NCBI GenBank assembly: GCA_017937805.1
Contig: JAGBCX010000005.1
Coordinates: forward strand, 1-64,000
Origin: Alistipes sp.
GTDB lineage: Bacteria; Bacteroidota; Bacteroidia; Bacteroidales; Rikenellaceae
DNA: 64,000 nucleotides
Reading direction: 5' to 3'
Shown: positions 44,620 through 53,700 of the stretch, piece by piece
Numbering within the stretch: the first letter of the stretch is position 1
Layout: each line of letters begins with the position of its first letter
Position numbers and translations under genes: made by a program
The notes under the pieces: model-generated
Told to the model about the DNA's origin: nothing
The model's input: the letters and a program-made list of their open reading frames with translations, nothing else
Databases searched by the model: none

Positions 44620-47600
44620 TTAGTAGCGTAATTGAATTGCAATTGAATAGTTACGGTTCTTTGGATAACGACCGGTATCGATACGCTTACCTCCGCTGAC
44701 TGCGTCAGGGTCATATCCTGGGAACTTTGTAAAGAGAGCAACATTGTTAACCGATGCAGTCAACGAGATATCGCGCAAGAATCGTGTCTTCTTTCGCAAA
44801 TCGAAACGATAACTCAAGTTGATATTCTGCAAACGCAAGTATGAAGCATCGTAAATAAATCTGTCACTACCAAACGAATCCGTAAGTGCTGCACCCGGAA
44901 TGTTCGAGAATGGATTACGTGTTGGGTGGTATGCCTCCAACATTCGGCGGTCCTTATTAGATGTAGAACCTCCGACCATTGTAGTGAACTCCATCATATT
45001 ATACATACGACCTCCGAGGCTATATGTAAAGTATACGCCCAACGACAAATTCTTGATAATCTTGAATGTGTTGTTGAAACCTCCATAGATAATAGGGTCT
45101 GCCGAACCGAGATAGATACGGTCCTTGTCATTCAATACACCATCGTGATTAACATCGGCATATCGTGCATATCCCTTAGTATTCCAGTTACTTACATAGG
45201 TCTTAGTCTGCTTATTCTGCTCGATCTCCTCGAATGTGTGCCATACACCCTCATACTGGAAGCCCCACAACGAGTTAGCAGGATAACCCTCAACGTAACC
45301 ATAAATCATGTAACCACCACTGTTCTGTGTCGACACATAACCATACGATGTTACGATATTGGTAACCTTCGACGAGTTGTGCGACACGGTCAAGTTTGTT
45401 GTCCACTGGAAGTTACGGCGTGAGATATTTCGCGAAGTAAATGTAAACTCAACACCCTTATTCTCTGTATTACCGATATTTGCATAGCGCGAAGTAAAAC
45501 CGGTAGAAGATGCATTCTGCATAGAGTAGAGCAAATCGTGAGTATACGCCATATATCCCTCCAACGACATAGTGATACGGTCGTTCAAAATCGAGAAATC
45601 AACTCCGACATTATACGAATCCGTACGCTCCCAAGTCAAAGTAGGGTTATTGATTCGGTTTGGATAGTGAGCCACGTCACGCGAATCTCCAAACAACCAA
45701 CCGCCCTGCTGTGTTGTCAGCAACATCTGCGAAACATAACGACCAATTGAGTCGTTACCCGAACTACCGGCACTAATACGGATAGACAAGTCGGTCAACC
45801 ACGATTTAGCTCCTCGCATGAATCGCTCATTGCTGATAGTCCATTTGAATGCTCCCGCAGGGAAGAAGCCCCACTGGTGACCTGCCGCAAAGTTCGATGA
45901 TGCATCACCACGACCTGTAAGAGTAACGTGGTAACGACCACCGTACGAATAGTTCACACGGGCCAATATACCATAACGCTGCAATAACGAAGCCGAAGTG
46001 TTCTCAGTAAGCATTCGCTTATCCACCAAGCTACCCATATTGTAAGCTGTGATGCTATCATCAAGATAACCTCGACCACTTGCATATACATAGTCATTGC
46101 GGTTGTGCTGGAAGGTAAATGCACCTACAGCATCAAGCTTATGCTTCTTCTTGAATGTCTTGTTGTACGAGAGTGTGGTCTCGCTCAACAAGTTCTTAGT
46201 CTTACTATCCGAACGAGTTGCAGAACCTCCGTAGTGATAACGCTCTGCCACAGGCAATGTCGAAGGCGAATAGTAGAATTTCTCTGTATCGGTAAGAGTG
46301 TACGAGAATTGTGACTTCAAGCGCAAGCCCTTAGCCAATGTAAACTCTATGTACGGAGTCAATGTCAAGATTGTACGATCCTGCTCATTGATAATAGCCA
46401 ATGCCTTCAAGTATGGCGAGTCATACACGCTACCACCGGTCGACTTACCGTCATCGCCCAATGAGTTCCACTTCGATGTAGGACTGTTGAGTGGGCTGAT
46501 ATTGGTAACAGCAGTTGCCGATGTTCCCGAAATATGGCTGTTTGCCTGATCGTTATGACGCAACGAATATTGGGTATTGATTCCCACTTTCAACCACTTG
46601 AAGATGGTGTGATCGAGCTTCAAACGACCATTCAACTGAGTCTGTCCCGAATTGATAACGATACCTTGGTTGTCGTTATAACCCAACGAGAAGTAGACCT
46701 TTGTACTCTTGCTACCTCCGGCTAACGAGAGGAAATATCTCTGCGAGAAGGCTTTACGGGTCATTACGTCAATCCAATCGGTACCCTCGCCATAAGCGGT
46801 AGGATTCTTGTATCTAATCGTACCTGTATATGTTGGCGGAGCCTGGTTACGATAAGAGTTGTTATTGTTAGTGAAATAGTCGTTACGATATTGTGCGAAC
46901 TCTGCAGCATTCATCATATCCAACTCACGTGGCAATTCCGAAAGAAGGAATGTTGCCTTGAACGTAACATTCAACTTGTTGGCTTTAGCCTCGTGTGTTG
47001 TTACGAGGATTACACCATTAGCACCTCGCGAACCATAAATTGCCGTAGAAGAAGCGTCCTTCAATACGGTAACGTTCTTAATTTCGGCCGGATCAATGTC
47101 GGCGAAGTTAGATACTGCGTCCATAACTCCATCGACTACGATAAGTGGCTCATTCGATGCTGAGATAGAACGAGAACCACGAACACGGATTGAAGCTGCC
47201 GAACCCGGCTCACCATCGGTTGTCATAATCTCAACTCCGGCCAAACGTCCCTGCAATGCCTCGTCTACCGAAGCTGCTGCAGTATTTGCCAAGTCTTCCA
47301 TGTTCACCGATGTAACTGCACCCGTCAAGTCGCTCTTCTGCTGCGTACCGTAACCGATAACGACAACCTCGTTGATGCTAACATTCTCCTGCTGCAGCAC
47401 GATGTTGATGTTTGTACGGTTTCCTACGCGCTCTGTAACCTCGACATAACCGAGGAACGAGAATGAGAGCTGATCATCTGGCGTAGCCTTAATCTTATAT
47501 TTACCCTGCATGTCGGTAGTTGTTCCGACACCTGAATTTCCTACAACGACAACAGTTGCACCAATCATTGGCTGACCGGTATTGTCAAATACCTGTCCCG

Positions 47601-47697
47601 TTATCGTGCGCGCCTTCTGCGCCATTGCTGTTTGGGCGAACAGCAGGGCAACCATGCAGAACGATGCGTAAATCACATTGCTAATTATGCGTTTCAT
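44620..47697 (-). CDS. SusC/RagA-type TonB-dependent outer-membrane transporter
   Basis: The 1025-residue protein has a signal peptide (about 1-26), then a carboxypeptidase-regulatory-like domain (about 30-115, RTITGQVFDNTGQPMIGATV). The plug starts near 118 with NEVVVIGYGTQQKSDLTGAVTSV and holds LAGVEI and LIVVDGV. A 22-stranded barrel (about 240-1025) ends in the aromatic terminus IAIQLRY required for assembly. It imports a bulky ligand captured by the SusD protein, powered by TonB. It is gene 5 of eight. The plug carries the standard SusC signature regions and the protein is full length. No glycosidase, sulfatase, peptidase or sensor gene accompanies it, so the substrate cannot be guessed from context. 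Confidence 0.96.
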   Translation of the reverse strand: MKRIISNVIYASFCMVALLFAQTAMAQKARTITGQVFDNTGQPMIGATVVVVGNSGVGTTTDMQGKYKIKATPDDQLSFSFLGYVEVTERVGNRTNINIVLQQENVSINEVVVIGYGTQQKSDLTGAVTSVNMEDLANTAAASVDEALQGRLAGVEIMTTDGEPGSAASIRVRGSRSISASNEPLIVVDGVMDAVSNFADIDPAEIKNVTVLKDASSTAIYGSRGANGVILVTTHEAKANKLNVTFKATFLLSELPRELDMMNAAEFAQYRNDYFTNNNNSYRNQAPPTYTGTIRYKNPTAYGEGTDWIDVMTRKAFSQRYFLSLAGGSKSTKVYFSLGYNDNQGIVINSGQTQLNGRLKLDHTIFKWLKVGINTQYSLRHNDQANSHISGTSATAVTNISPLNSPTSKWNSLGDDGKSTGGSVYDSPYLKALAIINEQDRTILTLTPYIEFTLAKGLRLKSQFSYTLTDTEKFYYSPSTLPVAERYHYGGSATRSDSKTKNLLSETTLSYNKTFKKKHKLDAVGAFTFQHNRNDYVYASGRGYLDDSITAYNMGSLVDKRMLTENTSASLLQRYGILARVNYSYGGRYHVTLTGRGDASSNFAAGHQWGFFPAGAFKWTISNERFMRGAKSWLTDLSIRISAGSSGNDSIGRYVSQMLLTTQQGGWLFGDSRDVAHYPNRINNPTLTWERTDSYNVGVDFSILNDRITMSLEGYMAYTHDLLYSMQNASSTGFTSRYANIGNTENKGVEFTFTSRNISRRNFQWTTNLTVSHNSSKVTNIVTSYGYVSTQNSGGYMIYGYVEGYPANSLWGFQYEGVWHTFEEIEQNKQTKTYVSNWNTKGYARYADVNHDGVLNDKDRIYLGSADPIIYGGFNNTFKIIKNLSLGVYFTYSLGGRMYNMMEFTTMVGGSTSNKDRRMLEAYHPTRNPFSNIPGAALTDSFGSDRFIYDASYLRLQNINLSYRFDLRKKTRFLRDISLTASVNNVALFTKFPGYDPDAVSGGKRIDTGRYPKNRNYSIAIQLRY

Positions 47698-47700
47698 CTG

Positions 47701-48810
47701 CTATTCCTCCCTTTTAAGTGTTACAATCATAGGATAGTGAGCAACCTGCATATCGTCTGCTACAAATGCTGTGTCGAAATCAAATGTTTGGAACATATTC
47801 CAGCATGTAACCGAAGCATACAAGAAGTTGCGTCGCGTTTCATTGATACCTGACGGAGTATATACCGAATGATGAATTGCATTACAATCCAACAAGAAGT
47901 TGTAATTCATCAATGCATTCACTCCAAAGTAAGGATCTTTTTCGTCAAGCGTTTCGCTAATAGAGAAGTATTTAGTCTTCTTTGCAAGGAACGCCTCCCA
48001 ATCGAAATCGACTTCGCTATCGTAGTAATCTTTGCGCAAGAATTCGCGGTTATACTTAGTAATATCGAGAGGTGACTCTGCATTCATGCTCATTGCCCAT
48101 ACCCAATATGGATCTCTGATGAAGGCCTCATCATCATAGATGTATTTAAAGATATAAGCAAGCTCCGCCTTACGCTCTTCGAGAACGTCAGGGTCATATA
48201 CCAACGGAGTCTTGCTGGTTGTCATCGCTGCCACCTGATCCTCCCAATCGCTCGGAATAGTATTTCTTGCAGGCAACAAATCTGTCACAATGAAGTGAAT
48301 CTCATTTGCCACAAAGTGAAGCACTGCATTATTCAGAGTCTGACGCTGTGACAATGGGTATTGAGTATATGCCAACTCAGCCTTAACGAGAGCCGCCATA
48401 ATCATTCTACCGTCATTGTTACGAGCGTACAACGCGTTCCAAGTAGGCACACCATCGTGCTGCTGAGCCTGAACATACTCATCAAGCCACGACTCGAACT
48501 CAACGTCCTGAGTATCGATGATAGCGCCCTCAGACTCGCCACTATTAGTATCTCTGACAACACTCTTAACGGTGGTAGGTGCAACAAACATCACCACATC
48601 TGCATTTTGAGCTGTCAGATACTCTCCAAATTTTTGCAAATCAAGAGCCTCCGACTCATTGAGGTTGCAATAGAGTGTCTTCATCTCCAAATTGGTCTTG
48701 ATATCAAGAACCTCCGCATTTATATCGTAGTCACGCGATACCGGAACCTCTTTCGTACATCCAACCGAAAGGAGCGACACTGTAAATAGTATGTAAAGTA
48801 TCTTCTTCAT
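47701..48810 (-). CDS. Divergent endonuclease/exonuclease/phosphatase-fold lipoprotein
   Basis: The 369-residue lipoprotein has a lipobox at Cys18 (SLLSVGC). The order of elements matches the EEP fold: an early strand LEMKTLYCNLNE, a helix and strand LQKFGEYLTAQNADVVMFVAP, a later AMSMNAESPLDI (where active enzymes have GDFNA), and a C-terminal FVADDMQVAHYPMIVTLKRE (where they have SDHYPV). Asn and the final His are kept, but the acidic residues at both motifs are changed, so catalysis is doubtful. It may bind ligand instead. Related EEP-like lipoproteins sit in some SusCD loci. It starts in a TAATG overlap with gene 3 and ends 3 bases before susC. The fold call is by motif order only. Confidence 0.6.
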   Translation of the reverse strand: MKKILYILFTVSLLSVGCTKEVPVSRDYDINAEVLDIKTNLEMKTLYCNLNESEALDLQKFGEYLTAQNADVVMFVAPTTVKSVVRDTNSGESEGAIIDTQDVEFESWLDEYVQAQQHDGVPTWNALYARNNDGRMIMAALVKAELAYTQYPLSQRQTLNNAVLHFVANEIHFIVTDLLPARNTIPSDWEDQVAAMTTSKTPLVYDPDVLEERKAELAYIFKYIYDDEAFIRDPYWVWAMSMNAESPLDITKYNREFLRKDYYDSEVDFDWEAFLAKKTKYFSISETLDEKDPYFGVNALMNYNFLLDCNAIHHSVYTPSGINETRRNFLYASVTCWNMFQTFDFDTAFVADDMQVAHYPMIVTLKREE

Positions 48811-49703
48811 TATTTCACATTTTCAGGGTTAGTTTGTTCCGTTCCTGCCTCTCCGCCCGGAGTCTGCTCATTGCCACCTTCAGGCTGAGTGTTCTCTCCG
48901 CTACCCGGAGTCTGCTCATTGCCACCCTCAGGCTGAGTATTCTCTCCACTACCCGGAGTCTGCTCTGTGCCCTCACCAGGCTCATTACCCTCACCCGGAT
49001 TTGGTTCTGGCTCTGGCTCCGGCTCTGGCTCCGGTGCTACATAAGCAGCCTGAGTCAACACACATTTTGCCGAGAATACCTCACCTAAAGCATCGGTAAA
49101 TATTGCTACAATCTCAGCCGAACGCTCAGCACCATAATTGTTAGCGAATACGACCTCCAAATGTGTTCCATTTCCGAGATACTTAACGCTCTTTACCCAA
49201 GCCTGAGAAGCCGAGAATTTCAAGCTCGGACGACATTGGTCGGTAAGATTGGTATTAAACGGAATTTCACACTTTGCAACATCTGCCCCAACGGTAACAT
49301 TCGGCAACTTCATTGACGGAGTAAGACCGCGTTGCTTCACAATAATAGTATCAACCTCGAACTTGTCGTAGGTTTCGAGAACCAAATAACCAACACGAGC
49401 AAAATTACGGTTATTTTGCCAAGATTCGTTAGAATCGTAATTGATGCGTACATTCTGGTTATTGAAGTTCCACTCAGACTTCGAAATCGAGCTGTCAACA
49501 TGCAACCAATCACTCAACGAGCGAAGTTTCCATGCAAATCCCTCCTCTTCATTAGAGGTAACAGGCAACATGAATGAGCCAGCTGTAACAGGAACAATCT
49601 TCTCTGCAATCGGCCCGCCTTGCACCTCGACAACCTCCACCTTTGTGCAGCTGCCGAAGAGGAACAAAGCTGTTGCTAAAACGAGTAAATAAGTCTTATT
49701 CAT
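48810..49703 (-). CDS. BACON-type lipoprotein with a repetitive Pro/Glu/Gly tail
   Basis: The 297-residue lipoprotein has a lipobox at Cys19 (LFLFGSC). Two BACON-like domains follow (about 35-125 and 130-220), with AWKLRSLSDWLHVDSSISKS and VDTIIVKQRGLTPS as the first domain's characteristic start and end. From about 222 on the tail is PEPEPEPEP followed by 16-residue repeats of the type NTQPEGGNEQTPGSGE. Such tails act as flexible stalks that hold a domain away from the membrane. The repeats are 48-nt DNA repeats (48864-48971) and could vary in number between strains. It is operon gene 3. Confidence 0.8.
   Translation of the reverse strand: MNKTYLLVLATALFLFGSCTKVEVVEVQGGPIAEKIVPVTAGSFMLPVTSNEEEGFAWKLRSLSDWLHVDSSISKSEWNFNNQNVRINYDSNESWQNNRNFARVGYLVLETYDKFEVDTIIVKQRGLTPSMKLPNVTVGADVAKCEIPFNTNLTDQCRPSLKFSASQAWVKSVKYLGNGTHLEVVFANNYGAERSAEIVAIFTDALGEVFSAKCVLTQAAYVAPEPEPEPEPEPNPGEGNEPGEGTEQTPGSGENTQPEGGNEQTPGSGENTQPEGGNEQTPGGEAGTEQTNPENVK
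48864..48971 (-). repeat. 48-nt in-frame tandem repeats
   Basis: Two full 48-nt units (48864-48911, 48912-48959) and a partial third encode the 16-residue stalk repeat. They differ by only a few substitutions, which indicates recent expansion. Confidence 0.9.
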
Positions 49704-49736
49704 AATCTTTTATATTTATATTATCAAACACTAAAT

Positions 49737-50693
49737 TTACTCATTAACATCTTCGTTAGTGCCACCGTTCTCGGTGCCTTCATCCTCCGGATCCTCGTTG
49801 AACTTGCCATCTTCACCCTCGTAGTCACCTACTCCGTTATCCTGGTCAAGTTTCTTCGCAACAACCGGCTTAGATGCAACTGCGCACTTCTCAACCACAA
49901 ACGGACCTCTAACTGCGGCCGCGATTGTTCCGGTTGCACTCGCAATCTCAACAACAAAGCTGTCGTATACTCCCGGAGCCATAGCAGCCCAGAGTGTCAA
50001 CGGATTGTTGATTGTCGAACCCAAGCCCTCAGGGAAGTTGCTAACGGTAAGGGTGTTAGAACCATTTACGAGCATCTGCTCCACGTCTGTAGTAATAGAG
50101 AGATCTCCAACGCAATAGTTGTCATAGTCACCGTCTGCGGAGGTCTTACCCACCAGCATCTTCACTGATGTGATATCCTCGACATCGTACTCAATAACAA
50201 CCTTTACAAGACCGGCATGGAAGCCAAAGTTAACCTCGCTACCTACGACATACGCCAAGAGCTCCGAGTTGTACATCAAATGGTCGAAAGGACTCGCATA
50301 GTACTGCTGCACAGCAGGAACGGTTACTCTACCCTCCTTGCCTGCAGGAATACCACTCTCCAAGTAAGGCATATAGACGGTCAAATCGCCACCTACTTCG
50401 TTTCCGAAGAAGAATGCCTCACTATCGCCAATAGTAGATTGCACAGGGAGGTAGCGCTCATTCACACCTGCTCCTGTACCATAAATACCGATAATGTGAT
50501 CTTTGTTCCACGAGAAATTACCGACTCCCGGGTACCCCTTCAAAGTGAGGGGTGCCACGGTTGCCTTAATCATCGTGATGACATCGCTTCCATTATCATC
50601 TGGCAATGTACTCTCAGGCAAGCGCTCGGTACAAGATACCAACGCCAACGAGAATACTGCCACAATGCAAAGTAATGATTTCATCTTAGACAT
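49737..50693 (-). CDS. Fimbrillin-like surface lipoprotein, operon gene 2
   Basis: The 318-residue lipoprotein has a lipobox at Cys21 (FSLALVSC). The body (about 40-260) has the fimbrillin pattern: FSWNKDHIIGIYGT near the start, as in WxxxDxIxVYG of Mfa and FimA-like proteins. It continues with VYMPYLESGIPAGKEGRVTVPAVQQYYASPFDHLMYN and FGFHAGLVKVVIEYD. The C-terminal 40 residues are acidic and low-complexity (EGEDGKFNEDPEDEGTENGG). It is probably surface-exposed next to the SusCD complex. The start could also be the Met at residue 4. Confidence 0.78.
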   Translation of the reverse strand: MSKMKSLLCIVAVFSLALVSCTERLPESTLPDDNGSDVITMIKATVAPLTLKGYPGVGNFSWNKDHIIGIYGTGAGVNERYLPVQSTIGDSEAFFFGNEVGGDLTVYMPYLESGIPAGKEGRVTVPAVQQYYASPFDHLMYNSELLAYVVGSEVNFGFHAGLVKVVIEYDVEDITSVKMLVGKTSADGDYDNYCVGDLSITTDVEQMLVNGSNTLTVSNFPEGLGSTINNPLTLWAAMAPGVYDSFVVEIASATGTIAAAVRGPFVVEKCAVASKPVVAKKLDQDNGVGDYEGEDGKFNEDPEDEGTENGGTNEDVNE

Positions 50694-50720
50694 GTGTTTT
50701 ATCTTTTATATTATCAATTA

Positions 50721-53700
50721 TTATCGTCTAGCCATTGGCTCTGGTTCTTCACCTTCGCCACCTTCCGGTTGCTCTTCAGCCGGTACATATAGTTCACAAC
50801 CATCGTATGGTTTGTCTGCTACAATCGACTCGAATGCCTCTTTCGACCAAAGCTCGCCATAGATAGCATTCATGAAGTTTGTTGCATCAACATTACGCAC
50901 CTCAACTGTGTTGTACCATACTGAACCACCCACATAGCAGTTCTTCACTCCTACCGGCCATGGACCCTGATCCGACAGATAAATAGCAACTTCGCTGTTT
51001 GAATTTGCAGAGTAGGTAAACATTCGCGGAACACCAACAATAGCACCTACGAATTGAGTAGCACCCTCCAACGCATAGACTGCGCCGGTGTTGCGACAGA
51101 ACTCCATACCTCCACGGTGTGCCATAAGTGCACCCTCGCGCTCAGATGGCTTAACTGCCGACCAATAGTAACCAGCGATACCTCCAACATATCCTGTACC
51201 GCCTACGGCACCCTCATTTACTGCATACTCAACACGGCAGTACTGATGCTCAGGCATATAGTCAGGGTAAGCATTATTGGCGCCATCAGCACTCTTAACA
51301 GCATAAGCTGCACTTGTAAACTCACGCAAGATACCTGCGATACCTCCTGCATATATAGGTTTAGGACCATATCGGTTATTCATAACAACTTTACCGCCCT
51401 CACGTGCAACAACGATATCACCGGTATTGATGGTTGGATCGTCCTCTGTACCGGTAATCTTAACATACCAGCTTCCACAACCGATAATTCCACCAACTAC
51501 ACCCGCAAAACCGTAAATACGGCCTGAGTTCTTACATGACTTTATCAAGGCATTACAAGCATTCTCACGAGTTGTAGTTAATCCGCTAGCATTGTCAGCG
51601 TTAGCTGAATGGCCGATACCACCGCAATAGTGACCAACAATACCTCCAACAACTGTTGTCTCAACACTCTTGTTATTAGACATCACGCCGTTGCTACGAT
51701 CGAACTGAACCGAACCTGTATTCTCGCAATGGTCGAATACCAAATTGATTAAACCGTAGTGTTGTACGAATCCCGCATGTCCCATATTACCTGTTCCGAG
51801 GATACCGCCTGCATAGTTGTAGTTATATCCATCGTTAAGGTTCATTGCAGTAGAGAGATAATCAATATTTCCGCTATTCTTACATCCTGTGAATGTAATA
51901 TTCACTCTGGTCTTATACCACAACGAGCTAGCACGGTCTCCACCGGTATTAAGAACCTGACCAAGGATACCACCAGCACATTGAAATACCGAAGCACCTG
52001 TCTCACCATAGTGAATTGCACCCTCGTTGATACACTGATTAAAGTTCACATAGTGCTCAGCATAATCTGGTGCTTTTGACAAGGTTACATCGCTCGTAAG
52101 AGTGGTATAGTAACGGTAATCAAAACATGTAGCAGCGATACCTCCCAAGTTGATAAAGTAGGCATGAATCATCTGCTTAGAGTTAATAATTGTTCCGACA
52201 CCTGCTCTCTCAACCGAAATCTTACCTTTGTTGGTAACAGATGTAAAGTCGAGATTGCTGACAATAATATCTGCAACACCTCCTGCAATGCTCAAACACT
52301 TAGCACCTCCTGCATTAGGAACAGATACAGCTGCATTATTTGCACTACCGGAGATTGTATATTGAGTCTCTTGTCTTGGTCCCGTTAAGTAAGATAGGTC
52401 AAACATACGACCAATCAAACCTGCTACATTTACACGGGTGAACAAACGCTTGTTCTGACGGTCATAATCGTCAACATCGGTCCATTGATAGTCACCATTA
52501 GACTCTGTATCGGCAGATGGCGAACAGAGAGTTGCCGAAGGAGTACCCAAGATAGTAACCTCTCCGTTATTGATTATGCCCGAGAAAGTGCATGCATAAG
52601 CTGCGGTGACCTCCTCAGAAGTAAATACGCGACCAATGATACCTCCAACATCGAAACGCGAAGTTGCAAGGTCGCCGAGGTAGCTGATACGCAATGGACT
52701 GAGAACGCACTCATGCTCAACCTCACCATTGTTCACACTATCAACTACATCCAAGTCTGTCATACCAATAACACCACCAATTGCAAGTGCTTGATCGTGG
52801 TAGTTAGCGTACTCATGAGCATCGACCTTCTCTGCATTCTCAGTACCTACGAGTGGAGATAACTCACCTGCATTACCCTTCGAAGTAACATCGCCATCGT
52901 TAGTACAATTGAAAACAGGTGCCTTAATTGCTCTACCTACGATACCTCCTACGCATGCGCCATCGCGCGCGATACCTTTATATATAACTTCACCCGAGTT
53001 ATAACAATCGTAGATGGCTCTATCCTTAGTAATAATATTAGCTGAAACTGGATAGCTGACACCCATATCTGCGTATCCAAAAAGACCACCAACATAGAAT
53101 GTATCAGGATAGTTATAAGTCTCGGTATTATCAAGCACCTCCACTACGCCACTATTAACGAGTTTGCTTATAGCGCCACTTGATGCATGTGCAGCACCAA
53201 ATGCTCCTCCTACATAGATTTCAGGAGCTTGTCCGTCAGCTACAATTGACACATTACCCTGATTAGACATGTTGAATGCACCACCGGTCATTCCGCTAAT
53301 CTTGGTTATGGCCAAAGCGTTAATATAATTCGCATCCCACGACAAAGTAGCCAAACCGCCAAGACCGATAATACCTCCTACATATGCTCGAATAGAGGCT
53401 GTTCCTTGATAACGAACTACACCCGTAGAGGTATTCACGAACGCAATGGTATGGCTCTTGTCCTGATACTGTCCGCAATAACCACCCACATAAGCAATTG
53501 CCGATTTTCCCGAATATGTCACGGTTCCACTATTGTATACATTCTCGTTATCCTCCGATACAGCAGTAGTCGTACGGCTCGATGAACCAAAGATAGAACC
53601 AATATATGTCTCTGCGGTCGCTGTTGCCTTAGACTCGACATTTCCAGAGTTGTAACAACCCAAATACTTGACATTCATTTGGTATGTTCGGGAAATAATA

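Noticed and set aside
48864..48971. CRISPR-like direct repeats
   Set aside because: The units are in frame, adjacent and encode a low-complexity protein tail, with no spacers.
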